From contig JAQFVV010000021.1 of the NCBI GenBank assembly GCA_028023455.1, forward strand, positions 4,926,853 to 4,990,852: a stretch of 64,000 nucleotides of DNA, written 5' to 3'. Below the pieces are notes generated by a model. The model saw only the letters and a list, made by a program, of their open reading frames with translations. It was not told the origin of the DNA and searched no databases. Shown in pieces: positions 24,771-35,830 of this stretch (its first letter is position 1; each line of letters begins with the position of its first letter). This DNA comes from Epiperipatus broadwayi. Taxonomy: Eukaryota > Onychophora > Udeonychophora > Euonychophora > Peripatidae. Both the position numbers and the translations under genes were made by a program.

Positions 24771-24851
24771 TTTGATTCTGTATTAGATTAATTAAAAAAG
24801 GTTTTTAATCTTTTGTATTTAACTGTCTTGTTAGTCCAGAGCAGTTGAAGC

Positions 24852-25089
24852 AAACAACAGGAAGTGACCCACAATTCACAACATTCTGCGGCTATATCTT
24901 AAAATTACACGTAAACAACAAAAGAAAGGATGGTACCCTATATCTTTAAGTTATGTTGGTATATAAGCTTAAACAACAGGAAGTGACCCACAATTCACAA
25001 CATTCTGCGGCTATATCTTAAAATTACATGTAAACAACAAAAGATAGGATGGTACCCTATATCTTTAAGTTCTGTTGGTATATAAGCTT
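24852..25089 (+). repeat. tandem duplication, period 119 bp, two copies
   Basis: AAACAACAGGAAGTGACCC begins at 24852 and again at 24971. The two units differ at only a few positions, for example ACACGT against ACATGT and AAAGAAAGG against AAAGATAGG, so the event is recent. Confidence 0.95.
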
Positions 25090-26000
25090 AGTTTATGATA
25101 TAGTTTTGAAATTATAGGGCAAATTTTGTCTATTGTTATAATTTATGTATAGACTAAATAATCTGAAATCACCATCGAAAGGATGATGAACAATTCTTTT
25201 TAACAACCCCTGAATATTAGATGAAGTATTAATTTTAATGAATGGAATAATGAATAACATTAAAATATATGTGGTTGGAAATAGAAATAACTACTTCCCA
25301 CTGAATTATGTGATGTCAAAAACAATGCAAGAGAGAATGTACCACTCATTTTCTCTGTTATTATATAAGCTTACTTTTTGATGTAGTCCTCAGTGGGAGA
25401 TTGTTACTTTTACTTCAATTACAAATATGTAAACAAAGTTATGATTATTTATTATTACCATTAAGTATACAAAGCCTTTTATTTAAAAAAAAATTAATAC
25501 CTTATATACTAACCTTACATGGCATAGATAAATAATAGAAATAAGTTTTAAAAATGTGTAAAACATTCTGAGCGTAATAAATTTTTCCTTGCATTGCATC
25601 CCCATCTTCTACTTACAATGAAATTTACTGAAATACAAATTTCTGTCTTAAAATAAAAACATTTACTCCTATTATCCTTACTGATACTACATTTCCAATT
25701 AAAAATTCATAAAAGACCAAAGTTTTTCCTGCAAAAATGTGATTCCCATTTATGATGCACAAGATTTGAATAATAACTCCAATAATATAACAGAATCCAT
25801 CTTTGCTTTCAGTAATATTATATTCCCATACTTCACAATGCTATTAATAGTTCTGATACTTATTTTTAAAATTAATATTCACAATTTCATATTCATAAGA
25901 AGCACTAATAGAACAATTTTATTTGTTCTATTCTTTTTAGATTCGTAATCATATTTTATTTAATTCTTACAGTTTTTTCCATCTTGTGTAACTTTTACTA
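25090..26000. other. AT-rich sequence, no recognised feature
   Basis: Only short chance frames are present. Confidence 0.55.
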
Positions 26001-26150
26001 ATCTGTAGGTTCCAGATGATTGTGCTTATTAAATCCCTACCCAATGCATTGTGATCCAATAGCTCTGGACTAGTTTCTAGCTCATGGCTTTCATCAGTGA
26101 GAATTTTGGTATCGGGTAGCAGTGTACTTGGGGTTTTTTTGATATATTTT
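26000..26150 (-). mobile_element. F1-related fragment with hammerhead-like block
   Basis: On the minus strand: CACTGATGAAAGCC-ATG-AGCTAGAAACTAGTCC, the best-preserved single-copy form of this block outside the palindromes. Confidence 0.6.
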
Positions 26151-26453
26151 TTTATCTAGCAGCCATCTTTTATTTCTTGTTTTATTATCAAGCAACTAGT
26201 CCAAATTGAAAAACATGTTTATGTTTTCCACCCAACTCACATTGCCTGTATAATTATATAGATTTGACGTCAGTAAATTATAATGACTTTAGTTTTTTAA
26301 TAACTAGTCATCTTTATTCCTTAGCCATGTTTGATATACAAGCAACACGATATTACATGATATTTGTTTACAATGTACCATTCAGCAAAAAATTCTTTTT
26401 TTTTCACCACACTTCTGCCATCTACCCTAAGGTTTAATAATAAATGAATCCCA

Positions 26454-26776
26454 GATGATAACTGATTAAATCCCTATCCATTGCTGTCCTATACAATATT
26501 CCAAGACTAGTTTCCAGCTTATGGCATTCATCACCAAGGAGCTACCATTTGACATCTACTAATGATAATTGATTAAATTCCTATCCAGTACTGTCCTATT
26601 CAGTACTTCAAGATTAGTTTCTAACTTATGGTGTTCATCACAAAGGAGTTACCATCTAATATCTGCTAATGATAACTGATTAAATCCCTATCCAGTGCTG
26701 TCCTATTCAATATTCCCAAGACTAGTTTCTAGCTTAAAGGCCTTCATCACCATGGAGCTACCATCTGACATCTACT
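26454..26776 (-). repeat. 107-bp tandem repeat, three copies, of an F1-related unit
   Basis: GATGATAACTGATTAAATCC-type starts fall at 26454, 26561 and 26668, giving a constant period of 107 bp. Each unit contains ACTAGTTTC or a close variant and, on the minus strand, a GTGATGAAxGCC...GAAACTAGTCTTGG-like block. The units differ from one another at roughly 10% of positions by eye. Confidence 0.85.
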
Positions 26777-27840
26777 AGTTATTAAAGCTTACCCTAAGTG
26801 GCATTAATGTAGACAATTTGCAACTGAACAACATGAACTAAGTAGAAGTCATGTGGTGATGTATTACTCATATTTCCTTTGATTAGTTATTTCTATTAAA
26901 ATCAACCAGCAAAGTTTATATTATTAATATCATCTATTGAGTTTTTACTTATATTAATCATTTAATTAAATTATTTCTTTTGCAATTCATTACTGTCAAT
27001 ATTTAATTTCTTTATCACTTTTTTAAAAACTGACCAAACATAACTTTAAACATTTTTCAATAATTATTACTTATCATACTTTTACTTCTTCTAGAAACTC
27101 TACGACATTGTTTATGAAAAAGAATCATATTGTATGTTTGTTTGTTTTTTTAGGTACAGCAGTTTATTTATTCGTCAGAAAATGTGAATTGAACAGTATC
27201 ATAGCTGAAGGTTGAGGTAAATATGTGTTGGTAAAAAATGACCATGCAATGATCATAATAAAATTGTAATATATCAATTGGAAAGGCAGATGTCATATTC
27301 CTATGGATTTAGCTTTAAAGTAGCATTACCATATTGTACAATTTTTGTTTAAAAATCAGGGTTGAATGAGAAATATGCAAAAAGGTTCTTATGACTGAAT
27401 AGTATGAAAAATTAATGATGGTTAAGAAAAATTAAAACATCATATGTAGCTGTAAACTGAATTAGAAATAGCAAAAGAGAGAGAGGGGGGGATTAATAAT
27501 GGGGAAAAATGATTGAATATAGAAACACAAACTGAAAAAAATGTAAGATGTAATGTCATCCACATATATGAATATTATAATAATGATTATTACTATAGTC
27601 ATCATCACCAATAATTCTGTTTTCTGATCAATTATAAAAAGCCACAACACCCTATTCCACTGTTGATGAACATCTGCTTACTTCTTGAGTTCACCATAAA
27701 TATCCACTGATGTAATGCATTTGCACTATAAAAAAAAATTATGTCTTCTTCTCATTCTCCTATCCTATATTCTGCTCTTAAGAACAATTTGTAAAAGTCT
27801 ATTATGGTACAAATTGTGATCTAACCAAAAAAAAAATTTT
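26777..27840. other. AT-rich sequence, no recognised feature
   Basis: Short chance frames only; a minus-strand Ile-rich frame near 27462-27650 has no recognisable content. Confidence 0.5.
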
Positions 27841-28490
27841 CAACCCAATAGCATTTGTAATACTCATTTTTATATCTTTTCTTGCAGTACATCTGCCATA
27901 TCGGCTCTTCATTTTATCCATTACAACTTAAAATAGCTCCAGATTTCAAATGCTTCCAGGTGAGCTTTTTCCTTTTCATTTAAAATAAAAGCCATTTCAT
28001 CTAGTTGCAAGTAACTTGTACTTTTCTTTGAAAGGCATTTTCCCCATGGCAACCCTAAGCCAGATTTCTTTTATGTTATGAGTATCTTCTATTATGAATT
28101 GATCCAAATAACAAAAGTGCTTCACCCATTCCAGCAACTGCCTCTCTATGCTGACATTTGCTAAGGAAGGATATTTTGTTTTTTGTTTTCTTGATGTTTA
28201 TTTTCATTCAATTTTTTATTTTTTTGACGAACATTTTCATTCGATAATTTTTTGAAGTACAGTTTGTTTTGGACACTATTTTTGGTAAAGTTTTAGCCTT
28301 TTCCATAGTGACTGTCTGATCATCTGAAAATTGTGTAGTATTCTTTCTATTCATCCATTTCCCAATCACCTGGTCTAACATTATCTCTGAGTATATATTA
28401 AAGAGACCTGGTGAAAGTTGATATCCTGGTCTAATTCTTCCGTTTATTGTCACTGGATTAGTTAGACTAAGCTTCATTTAATAATACAAT
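27840..28490 (-). pseudogene. RTE-type LINE reverse transcriptase fragment
   Basis: The open part (28208-28477) reads RIRPGYQLSPGLFNIYSEIM, the motif B region of LINE RTs (normally RQGCPLSPLLFN), then QFSDDQTVTME, in place of the FADD catalytic box. Downstream on the same strand fragments such as EWVKHFCYLDQFIIEDTHN follow, matching the usual thumb start (W-K-YLGS-IT-D). First Asp of the catalytic pair is preceded by Ser instead of Ala. The fragment is 5'- and 3'-truncated. Confidence 0.8.
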
Positions 28491-29634
28491 TGCAACTTTC
28501 CTATCATTCACATCAAAAGATAATACTGTTGCCTACGTTGATTTCACCAAGCATTAAAAAGTCCGTTATATGAAACTATGTTAAATGATGTGTTTAATTT
28601 TTTGTTATAAAGATAGGTTGAGTATCTAGACAAAAAAATTACTATTGACTATTAAAATATCAATACTCAAAGCACAAAGTGAAAAATTAGATTTTTATTT
28701 TTTAATGTATATTTTTTAATTTATTCTAATTTTACGAGTTTTATCTATGCAAATAGTGTTAATAAGATTTTTTTAAATTTTAATCCTATGTATTTGGTAA
28801 AATTGGCAATTCAATTTAACTTCAATTCAGGCCCAAAGATGTCAGGACATTAGTTTTTTTTTTAATAAATAAGTTTTTTCTTCTTCTATCTATTATCATA
28901 ACACATTAATCTAGCTTATCCATTAATAAATTTTAAAAGAAAAGAACGTTACATTTTATTCATTATTTTTTTAAAAGGGTTGATAATTTATTAAAAACAT
29001 TTCATAAATTAATAAATATTTTATACAAAAGATTTCAATTAACAGAATATTATTAAAGCAATTTTGAATGTATCGTAGTTAAAATTATTATAAACAAGCA
29101 AAGAAAATATACAAAAACTCTGCAAATATCACTTTAACAATTACACGAAATTCATTTTTAAACAAAAACAATAGAACTTTAATTGTATAAAGTTTAAAAA
29201 AAAAAAGAAACAAATTAAATATGATAAATATTTTGTCTAATCAAAATATATTACTTGATATCATATATCTAAATTTAATCAAAGCTTTGACACGATAATT
29301 AATAATAATAATTAAAATATAATGGAAAAATTAGAGGATAAAAAAATATAGATTTAAAATTGTAGTTTTAAATTTTAAAACATTTTTTATGCCGGCTGTT
29401 GCATGATTAATATTAATAGCTTTAAAAGCATTTACCCCCCCCCCCCCAATAATTAAAATGATTAATAGTTTTTAAATATAAAAATATATTAACCTCATTA
29501 ATTTTATAAAACTACATAAAATTTCTAAATTTATTACTTAATATAAAAATGAATAAAAGCAAATATGAGTTTTAGATTTAAAAATACGTAATTATTTTTA
29601 AAACTATGCTGTCTTTCAGTAGAATATAAATAAA
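28490..29634. other. AT-rich sequence with a 15-bp poly(C) run
   Basis: Long A/T tracts; a C15 run at about 29434-29448. No gene seen. Confidence 0.55.
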
Positions 29635-29745
29635 TAAGCGAATGGTTTATTGTTCGGAAGTTCATAAGTTTGAGCTCCGAAAGTAATAGATTTAGAGTCG
29701 CTAGAATCCGCCACTGTACGATTCACGCAGGCTATGGTGAGAAAG
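29635..29745 (-). mobile_element. SINE family C copy
   Basis: GAATGGTTTATTGTTCGGAAG followed by TTCATAAGTTTGAGCTCCG; on the minus strand an A-box-like AGTGGCGGATTC and B-box-like GAGCTCAAACTT, ending in AATAAACCATTC. It directly precedes the LINE fragment that starts near 29750. Confidence 0.65.
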
Positions 29746-29755
29746 GTAATGCGGT

Positions 29756-30440
29756 ATGCAAAAGATTTGGATAAAGAATTTATATCAGTATACTTGTACA
29801 AAGAGGTGGGATGATTGTATTAGGAGGATTGTTGAGTGTTATAGTGGTAAGGAATGGGATAGAATAATAGATGCATTAATAAAGAATAGGGAGTTGGAGA
29901 GATGGAGAGCTAGTATGGAGAGTAAAAAGAATTTAAATATATATAGAAGTAAAGGGAACATTGGGTGCAAGTTAATTTATGATAATAGCAAGGAAAGTAG
30001 TTTATTGCTTAAGGCTCGAACGGGATCTTTAGCAACAAAAGAATATACATGTAAATGGAAAAATATGGGTGATTTAGTCTGCAAATTGTGTAAGAAAGGC
30101 ATAGAAAATTTTAGGCATCTGTTGATTGAATGTAATTGCTTGAAAGCAGAAAGAGTACAAATAATGTAGTTATGGAAGAATAAATATGAACAAAGTGATT
30201 ATACAGAAAGTGGGTTATTGGTTTTTATAATATTGGATTTGGAAAAAGATAAGGGGGATTTAGATATAAAGGCCATAGAGTTGACAAAGATCATATTGTG
30301 GAAATGGGATGGAGCAGATTATGGGAAAGCTTAGGATGGAGAATGGAATGGGAAGGTAAAATGGCTAACAGGTTTCTTTGGCCATAGTTGCTGAGAGACT
30401 TCTGACTCCGTTTAAGAAGAAGTCACAATATATCACATCA
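29756..30440 (+). pseudogene. LINE C-terminal fragment with Cys-Cys-His-Cys motif
   Basis: An open frame to 30169 includes ELERWRASMESKKNLNIYR, LLLKARTGSLATKEYT and CKLCKKGIENFRHLLIEC. The last is the C-X2-C-X7-H-X4-C motif found downstream of the RT in several LINE clades. After a stop, reading continues as related sequence (IELTKIILWKW). The clade cannot be told from this part. The copy lacks the RT and endonuclease, so it is a 5'-truncated insertion. Confidence 0.75.
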
Positions 30441-31135
30441 TATATAAAGTTATTGAAAGTACTGGACTGAGTTATAAATTAAAAAAAAAATGTTTTAACT
30501 ATTTTTAAAATTATGTTCATTGAAAATAATGGTCGTAGTCTTGGGCTTTAAAAGTTTTTGTAATAGAAATGATAATATAGAGTGTGGTATTATAAATGAC
30601 ATATAAGATATTGCAAAAGGCTTTATTTTACTTTAACAAGCTCCTGTTTCTGCACATATTTAATATGAATATATTGAAGTCTTCATGATATAATTTTAGT
30701 CTTTTGACATTTGATAGCACTATTAAAGAAACCAATGAGAAAATTCATTTAATAATAAGATGGCAATCTACTCTGTGGTATAGGTATGATAGTGGTTAAG
30801 TTTTTAATTTGAACTGAATTCAAATATAGACAAGAACTTCTTGGTGTCTAGATTGATGATGTTGCTACTCTTGCCAATTAATAGAATCATCTAAAAAAAA
30901 TTCTTATTGTTTAAAATTCAGTTTATAAATAGTTTTAATATGATGAATAAGCGAATGTTAAAACATTTAATAACTAAACAGGTTTGGGTTTTGAATACAA
31001 AAGAATTTATTAAAGCTAAGTACTTTTGATACCATATATTATAATCATAGCATAATAAAAAGGGAGGGAGTTGTCATCCATAAATAATATAAGTTTTGAG
31101 TACTAAATTCGATCTGAATGAATATTTAAAGATGA
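30441..31135. other. AT-rich sequence, no recognised feature
   Basis: Weak tRNA-box-like similarity near 30770-30830 is below what I would call. Confidence 0.5.
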
Positions 31136-31139
31136 ATTT

Positions 31140-32760
31140 GCATACTAATGAGAAGTGAGGGAGGCTATAAATGCCATTTTTTAGAGAGAGGGGTACTGGA
31201 GTCTTTTTTATTAATGGCATGAATATCTTTGGCTATTGACAAAATCTTTGTTACCTTTCTCTTTTTATCTTCACAGTCTGAACAAACAAAATTGGCTGTG
31301 GAAAGATCAAAATTATGACCAGAGAGCAACTCGTGATTGAGGAGAGAAGACAAGAATATTCAGTGCTTTTCCTAGCATGTTTATACAGATAATTGTGTTG
31401 GGTGAGTCTAATAACCAGGTTGGTCTGGGTTTTCCCATAGTATGCCTTTAAACAAATAGGGTCAGATCAATTAATCTTATAAAAACAATTTGATGTGAAG
31501 CCTCTTTGAGGATTTTATCCTATAAGTTATTTAAAAGTTTGTTAAGAGACAGAGGTGTTGTATTTATCTAAACAAACGTTTTTTTAGTTTATTCATGGCT
31601 TTCAAAATGTAGGGGAGACTAAATCATTTTTTGTTATTGGGAAGAGCAATTAGAGGAAGAGAAATTTTATTGCAAACATTAGTAATGATTGTATGAATAT
31701 TTTTACGATTGTATCCTATGTTGATGTCATCGCTAATAAAAATTCAATGTTTTGTTTCTAATCAACCTCAAATTTGCACAGCTTAAGGTTTCTATGAAGA
31801 AAGATTTTTACGCCTGCATATTTATGAGTGCAAGAAGTATTGGACTTCAGATGTATAGTCCCTCTGATGCTGAAGGACTTTAAAACCATTCTATAGTCCA
31901 AGGTGTTAAGCTGTCTTATAATATCCAGGTCAAAAAGTTTTAAATTGTGAAGGGTATTATCGTCAGAATTGATGGTCCACATAAGAGATTGAGGATGCCA
32001 ACTCAATATGTATTTGGTGAATGGTTTCTTCATTAACATATATGAAGGAGTCTTCAATGTAATTAAAGTATAAGCAGTTATTAGGATGATGTTCAAATTT
32101 AGGGATGATTAAGTGTTCAAACTTGGGAAGATAGAAACTACACATGACTCCACTGATAAGAAGCCCCACAGACCAGCCATAGTTCATTTTATAAGTTTTG
32201 TGATTAATAGATACAATGATTTTATCATTGATCCAATTCAAACTTTCCACGATGAAGTATTTTTTGTGGATATCGTAATTGATTTGCTGCAATAGTATCT
32301 ACAACGTTAATAGATGGAATATAAAGAGCAGAGTCGGGTAATTCTTTGTCATTGAGTGAAGAAATTTTACAGCTGTGACTAATTGATACATTTTGGATTT
32401 TTTCAATGAAATCATATGAAAATTTCAACTGTATGCACTGAAGCCAAGGCCATCAGTTAGCCATGAAGCAATGAGTTTAGCAGCATAGTAATGGTAAGAG
32501 CTACCAAAATTGAAGAGAAGATGAAGTGAAAAATTATCTTTACATAATTTGATGTTTAAAGAGATTTGAGAATAGCAGCAGCAGAAGGACATATTTTAAA
32601 ATAATCGTGGCCAGAAAGTGCTTTGCTATGATGTTTTCTCAAAATTAAAAAGACGAACCAATCCTTTTAGCCTTCAAATTGTAATTATGAATTTCAGAGA
32701 AACTTAAAGCATTGAGTTGTTGGCTGATTTTAAAATCAAACTCTTGATGATTTAAAATAA
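31140..32760 (-). pseudogene. Penelope-like element (RT plus GIY-YIG endonuclease), decayed
   Basis: On the minus strand from high to low coordinates: fragments of the N-terminal part (SSYHYYAAKLIASWLTDGLG near 32430-32500 and SSLNDKELPDSALYIPSINV near 32310-32370), then the RT: GWSVGLLISGVMCSFYLPKF (about 32134-32178) and a catalytic box YIEDSF (about 32044-32061), where active elements have Y-x-DD. The endonuclease follows: AYYGKTQTNLVIRLTQHNYL (about 31389-31448) and, after a frameshift, HELLSGHNFDLSTANFVC (about 31280-31335), ending at a stop near 31165. GIY-YIG fused behind the RT is diagnostic of Penelope-like elements. Glu replaces the first catalytic Asp, and several frameshifts break it. 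Confidence 0.8.
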
Positions 32761-32789
32761 CTAGTCTATTAGCTTTGTTTTACTTAAGA

Positions 32790-32950
32790 CAGCCTAGATT
32801 TTTCTAGGTAATAAACCTTCTAGTAAAATTAATGTTTCTTTTTCAGGTATTGCTGCCCAACAAATGACAATACTGGAAAGGGAATAAAATCTGGGGCCTT
32901 TAGATTTGTGAATATTGAATTTAAGGTAACACTCTGAAACAATCGACCTT
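32790..32950. mobile_element. F2-family internal fragment
   Basis: AATGACAATACTGG...AATAAAATCTGGGGCC...TTTAGATTTGTGAATATTGAATTTAAGGTAACACTC is the same order of blocks as the centre of the F2 element at 19486-19927. Confidence 0.6.
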
Positions 32951-33119
32951 AGTCCAAGGTCGAGTTTCACAATTCTACCACAGTCCACGTGTCACCATAC
33001 TCCATTTTTCTTTTTTGTTGATGTAAAATGTATATTATAGATAATTTTGTGTCTTCTAAAATTGTATTTTTTTATTTTAATACGTTATAATTTTTTTTTC
33101 ATAAAACAAAATATAAATT

Positions 33120-33360
33120 CAAGATAACTGTCTAAAATAATTAAAGGGGTGGGGAATTTGTCTCATGATTTTAAAAAAAGGGAAATTGCAAATTAAAATA
33201 AAAACAAAAACTAAAACTAAGCTAATGGATTTTAGTTAGCTATCAACATTGTTTTATTCAAATCCATTTCCAAACAGGAAATTGATTTGAATTGATTTTA
33301 GACAGTTATCTTAAAACTGAATCTTTACTAACAATACAGTAAAGATTCTCCTAAAATAGA
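33120..33360. repeat. 18-bp inverted repeat and adjacent 11-bp hairpin
   Basis: AAGATAACTGTCTAAAAT (about 33120-33137) has its exact complement at about 33295-33312. Immediately right, GAATCTTTACT, an 8-nt loop, and AGTAAAGATTC form a perfect hairpin (about 33320-33349). Confidence 0.85.
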
Positions 33361-33417
33361 GATCCATTAGAAGCAGGAAACCTAGTTTAGAATAAATATT
33401 CTCTGAGGGGCCAAAAA

Positions 33418-33620
33418 CTGATATAAATAGAGCTAAAAATCTATTATGCTAGAGTTTGGTCAGTCGTTGCTATGTGACTTCACGTCCATTTAAAATTTTG
33501 GAGAGCCAAGTTGCCATCTGCCATCTTCAGCCGACCCTTGCCGCGATGTAGCCCCAAAGAATGCCACAGAAGATTCACCACTACTTCCAAAGAATCCTGA
33601 GGTAACCAGCCAAAAGACTG
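33418..33620 (+). promoter_or_regulatory. candidate TATA promoter with GC-richer downstream tract
   Basis: GATATAAATAG at about 33419 stands 30-40 bp before TTGGTCAGTCGTTG, and the following 150 bp are much less AT-rich than the surroundings, ending in a splice-donor-like CCTGAGGTAACC near 33597-33608. It could be a gene's first exon, or the promoter of a solo LTR or other repeat. No protein is recognisable. Confidence 0.3.
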
Positions 33621-34352
33621 TATAACTGCCTTATCCACTTTTAACTATGTAATTTAATTTGCAAACTAATAATTTTATTCTATTTAATGTTTTTTTAAAG
33701 CTTTGTTAACCGTATATGTCAATTCTTTGCTGCCTAATTATTCTGTCATCTAACTCACGCTTATTATTTTTATCAGTTAGTGCGGTTATGATTTAAGTTT
33801 AATAATATGTTTATATTTTCTCACTTTATTTATAAATGCCATTAAAAAACTTAATCTTACGAACTTCTATTAAAAAGGGAAGGGTTGGGGAATTAATGAG
33901 TTCTTATTATTTTAAATACTTCATAAGTTTGGGTTATACTTTAAATGAATATTTTTTTATCTAAATGGTTTATTGTAAATTTATACAAAATGTATAAATA
34001 TTTTTGCAATCCGGGGTGGTTATTGGTGTCCGTTAGTATTATAAAATTTCTTATTGATCATCATCGCCACAAAGGCTGGCGACTTAAATTTTTTTGATAA
34101 TTTGCATTCTTGTAGTTTTGCTTCCTATGTTAAAATATTGATTCAGGAAGGGGGGAGCAATGCAAGCTTCATTAATGTTAGTTAATTTATAATTAATGAC
34201 TTTAGATTACGTAGGTCATTATACTAGCATGTCATTACATATTCGTTAAACTATTTAAGGCTTTTCTTTAATAGTTAAATTTATTGATTTTATATTATTA
34301 TAATAGCATTGCTAGCATATGTCCAAATTATTCATAAGCTGCATAAGGCTTC

Positions 34353-34473
34353 GATCTGATTCACCTGTACCTCACTCCAGGGAGTCACGATCATTTCGTT
34401 AGTCATTCTTCTCCAAGTATATATATTATATACTGCTTTGAATCACCTGTACCTCACTCCAGGGATTCAAAGC
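34353..34473 (+). other. two hairpins with the same loop and different stems
   Basis: Both contain CACCTGTACCTCACTCCAGGG. The second (34435-34473) closes it with a perfect 10-bp stem GCTTTGAATC/GATTCAAAGC; the first (34353-34392) with an imperfect stem around GATCTGATTC/GAGTCACGATC. Same loop with different but pairing stems suggests selection for, or origin from, a structured RNA. Confidence 0.6.
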
Positions 34474-34499
34474 CTCGTCATTCGTATCCTCATTTATAA

Positions 34500-34880
34500 A
34501 AGAAGTCTAAGTTTACTTCTAAAACCTTCAGGTTAGGGTAGATGATACAATGTAAAAATGTGCCGCTGACCAGCCCATAGAACCCTCCTACCCACCTTCT
34601 CTTCCTGTACCATTTAGCAGAAAGATGGCATGTCCCATCGTTATAAAGAAATTGGAGAATGACCTTATCCTGGCCAAATGTGCCATTTCCTCTCGCTGAT
34701 ATTATGCTAACACTGCCATTCCTTACAGTTAGTTTCCAGCCTGTTTAGCAAAGCAAATCGTAATATGTGGTAATAAAACATTCTGTTTTCTCTTTATTTG
34801 TTGATGTTTAAACCCAACTTCTCGTGAAGCTGCCCGCCCTCTTTACTGAAATAAACCTTTCCTGCAATCATTGAGTTTTC
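34500..34880 (+). other. GC-richer tract with poly(A)-like signals
   Basis: Pyrimidine-rich sequence with AATAAAACATTCTGTTTTCTC (about 34772) and AAATAAACC (about 34850), both compatible with 3'-end formation. With the TATA at 33419 it could mark a transcription unit or LTR-like repeat of about 1.45 kb. No open frame is convincing. Confidence 0.3.
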
Positions 34881-35599
34881 GCTATACCCATCGTTAAATG
34901 TTGAAAATGTAAAAGAAATAATATTTTATGCTGCCGATCAAAAATGTATCCTTATTGTTATTATTATAAATCAAATATCTAAATAAAATAAACTTATGTA
35001 TTGAAATCGTTAATCAGCGAAACTTGATTATATCTTTATAAATGTATTTTTATGTATAAAACAGCCACCAAACCACTCCGATAAATCCATCTCTTGTAAC
35101 CGCGGCACTAACTTAATATTTGTCAAGATCAACATAATCTTAATAATATTATTAATGTTTATAATGAAATAAAGTTTTATAAGCGCAGAGTCAATTATAT
35201 ATCTAAAACTCATCTCTAATTATGTTCAAAATAAATATTTATATTTTAAACTTAATCCAGTTGTTCGAATCTCCTTATTAATAATTATATTTATATATAC
35301 TCGTAACTTAATATCTTGGGTTCACTCAATCTCTCATCATCATCACCAGTTGAGTCTCATGTAAAACGTTGTAGCACCGGACCAGGATATAGTGAATTTA
35401 TGTGGTATCACTGTGGGTATTGTTCATAATGTTATAGATTTGGGGAATGGGCAAATAGGTTAGAATTCATGATTGCTCCTGACCTGTGTATCTCGCACAT
35501 GATTGGATTCGGGGTACTTTTGCTTAGATTCTAAATCTTGTGGGATGGACATACATTTTCGACCGGTACAACTTTAACCAATTAGACTTTTCTGCCAGA

Positions 35600-35830
35600 G
35601 TTATTAACGTCATTAGTCAGACCAGAAACCAAAGAAGGAAGAAGAATACCACCAATAATATTGTGCTATATACTAATCTGTGTGTTGAATGAATTTAAAA
35701 AGTTTGAATTTTTATAAAAAGATTTAATGATTAATGTAAGATAGTGAAAATAGTTCAATATATGATTACAACTGCAAAACCATCAACACAAACTTTTAGA
35801 CAAATGAGAAGACATTGCAGAAGTCTTTGC
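35600..35830 (+). mobile_element. F2-family right-half fragment
   Basis: GTCAGACCAGAAACC...GAATACCACC...ATACTAATCTGTGTG...GTGAAAATAGTTCAATATA...CATCAACACAAAC follows the order of the right arm at 19780-19970. The left arm is missing. Confidence 0.55.
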
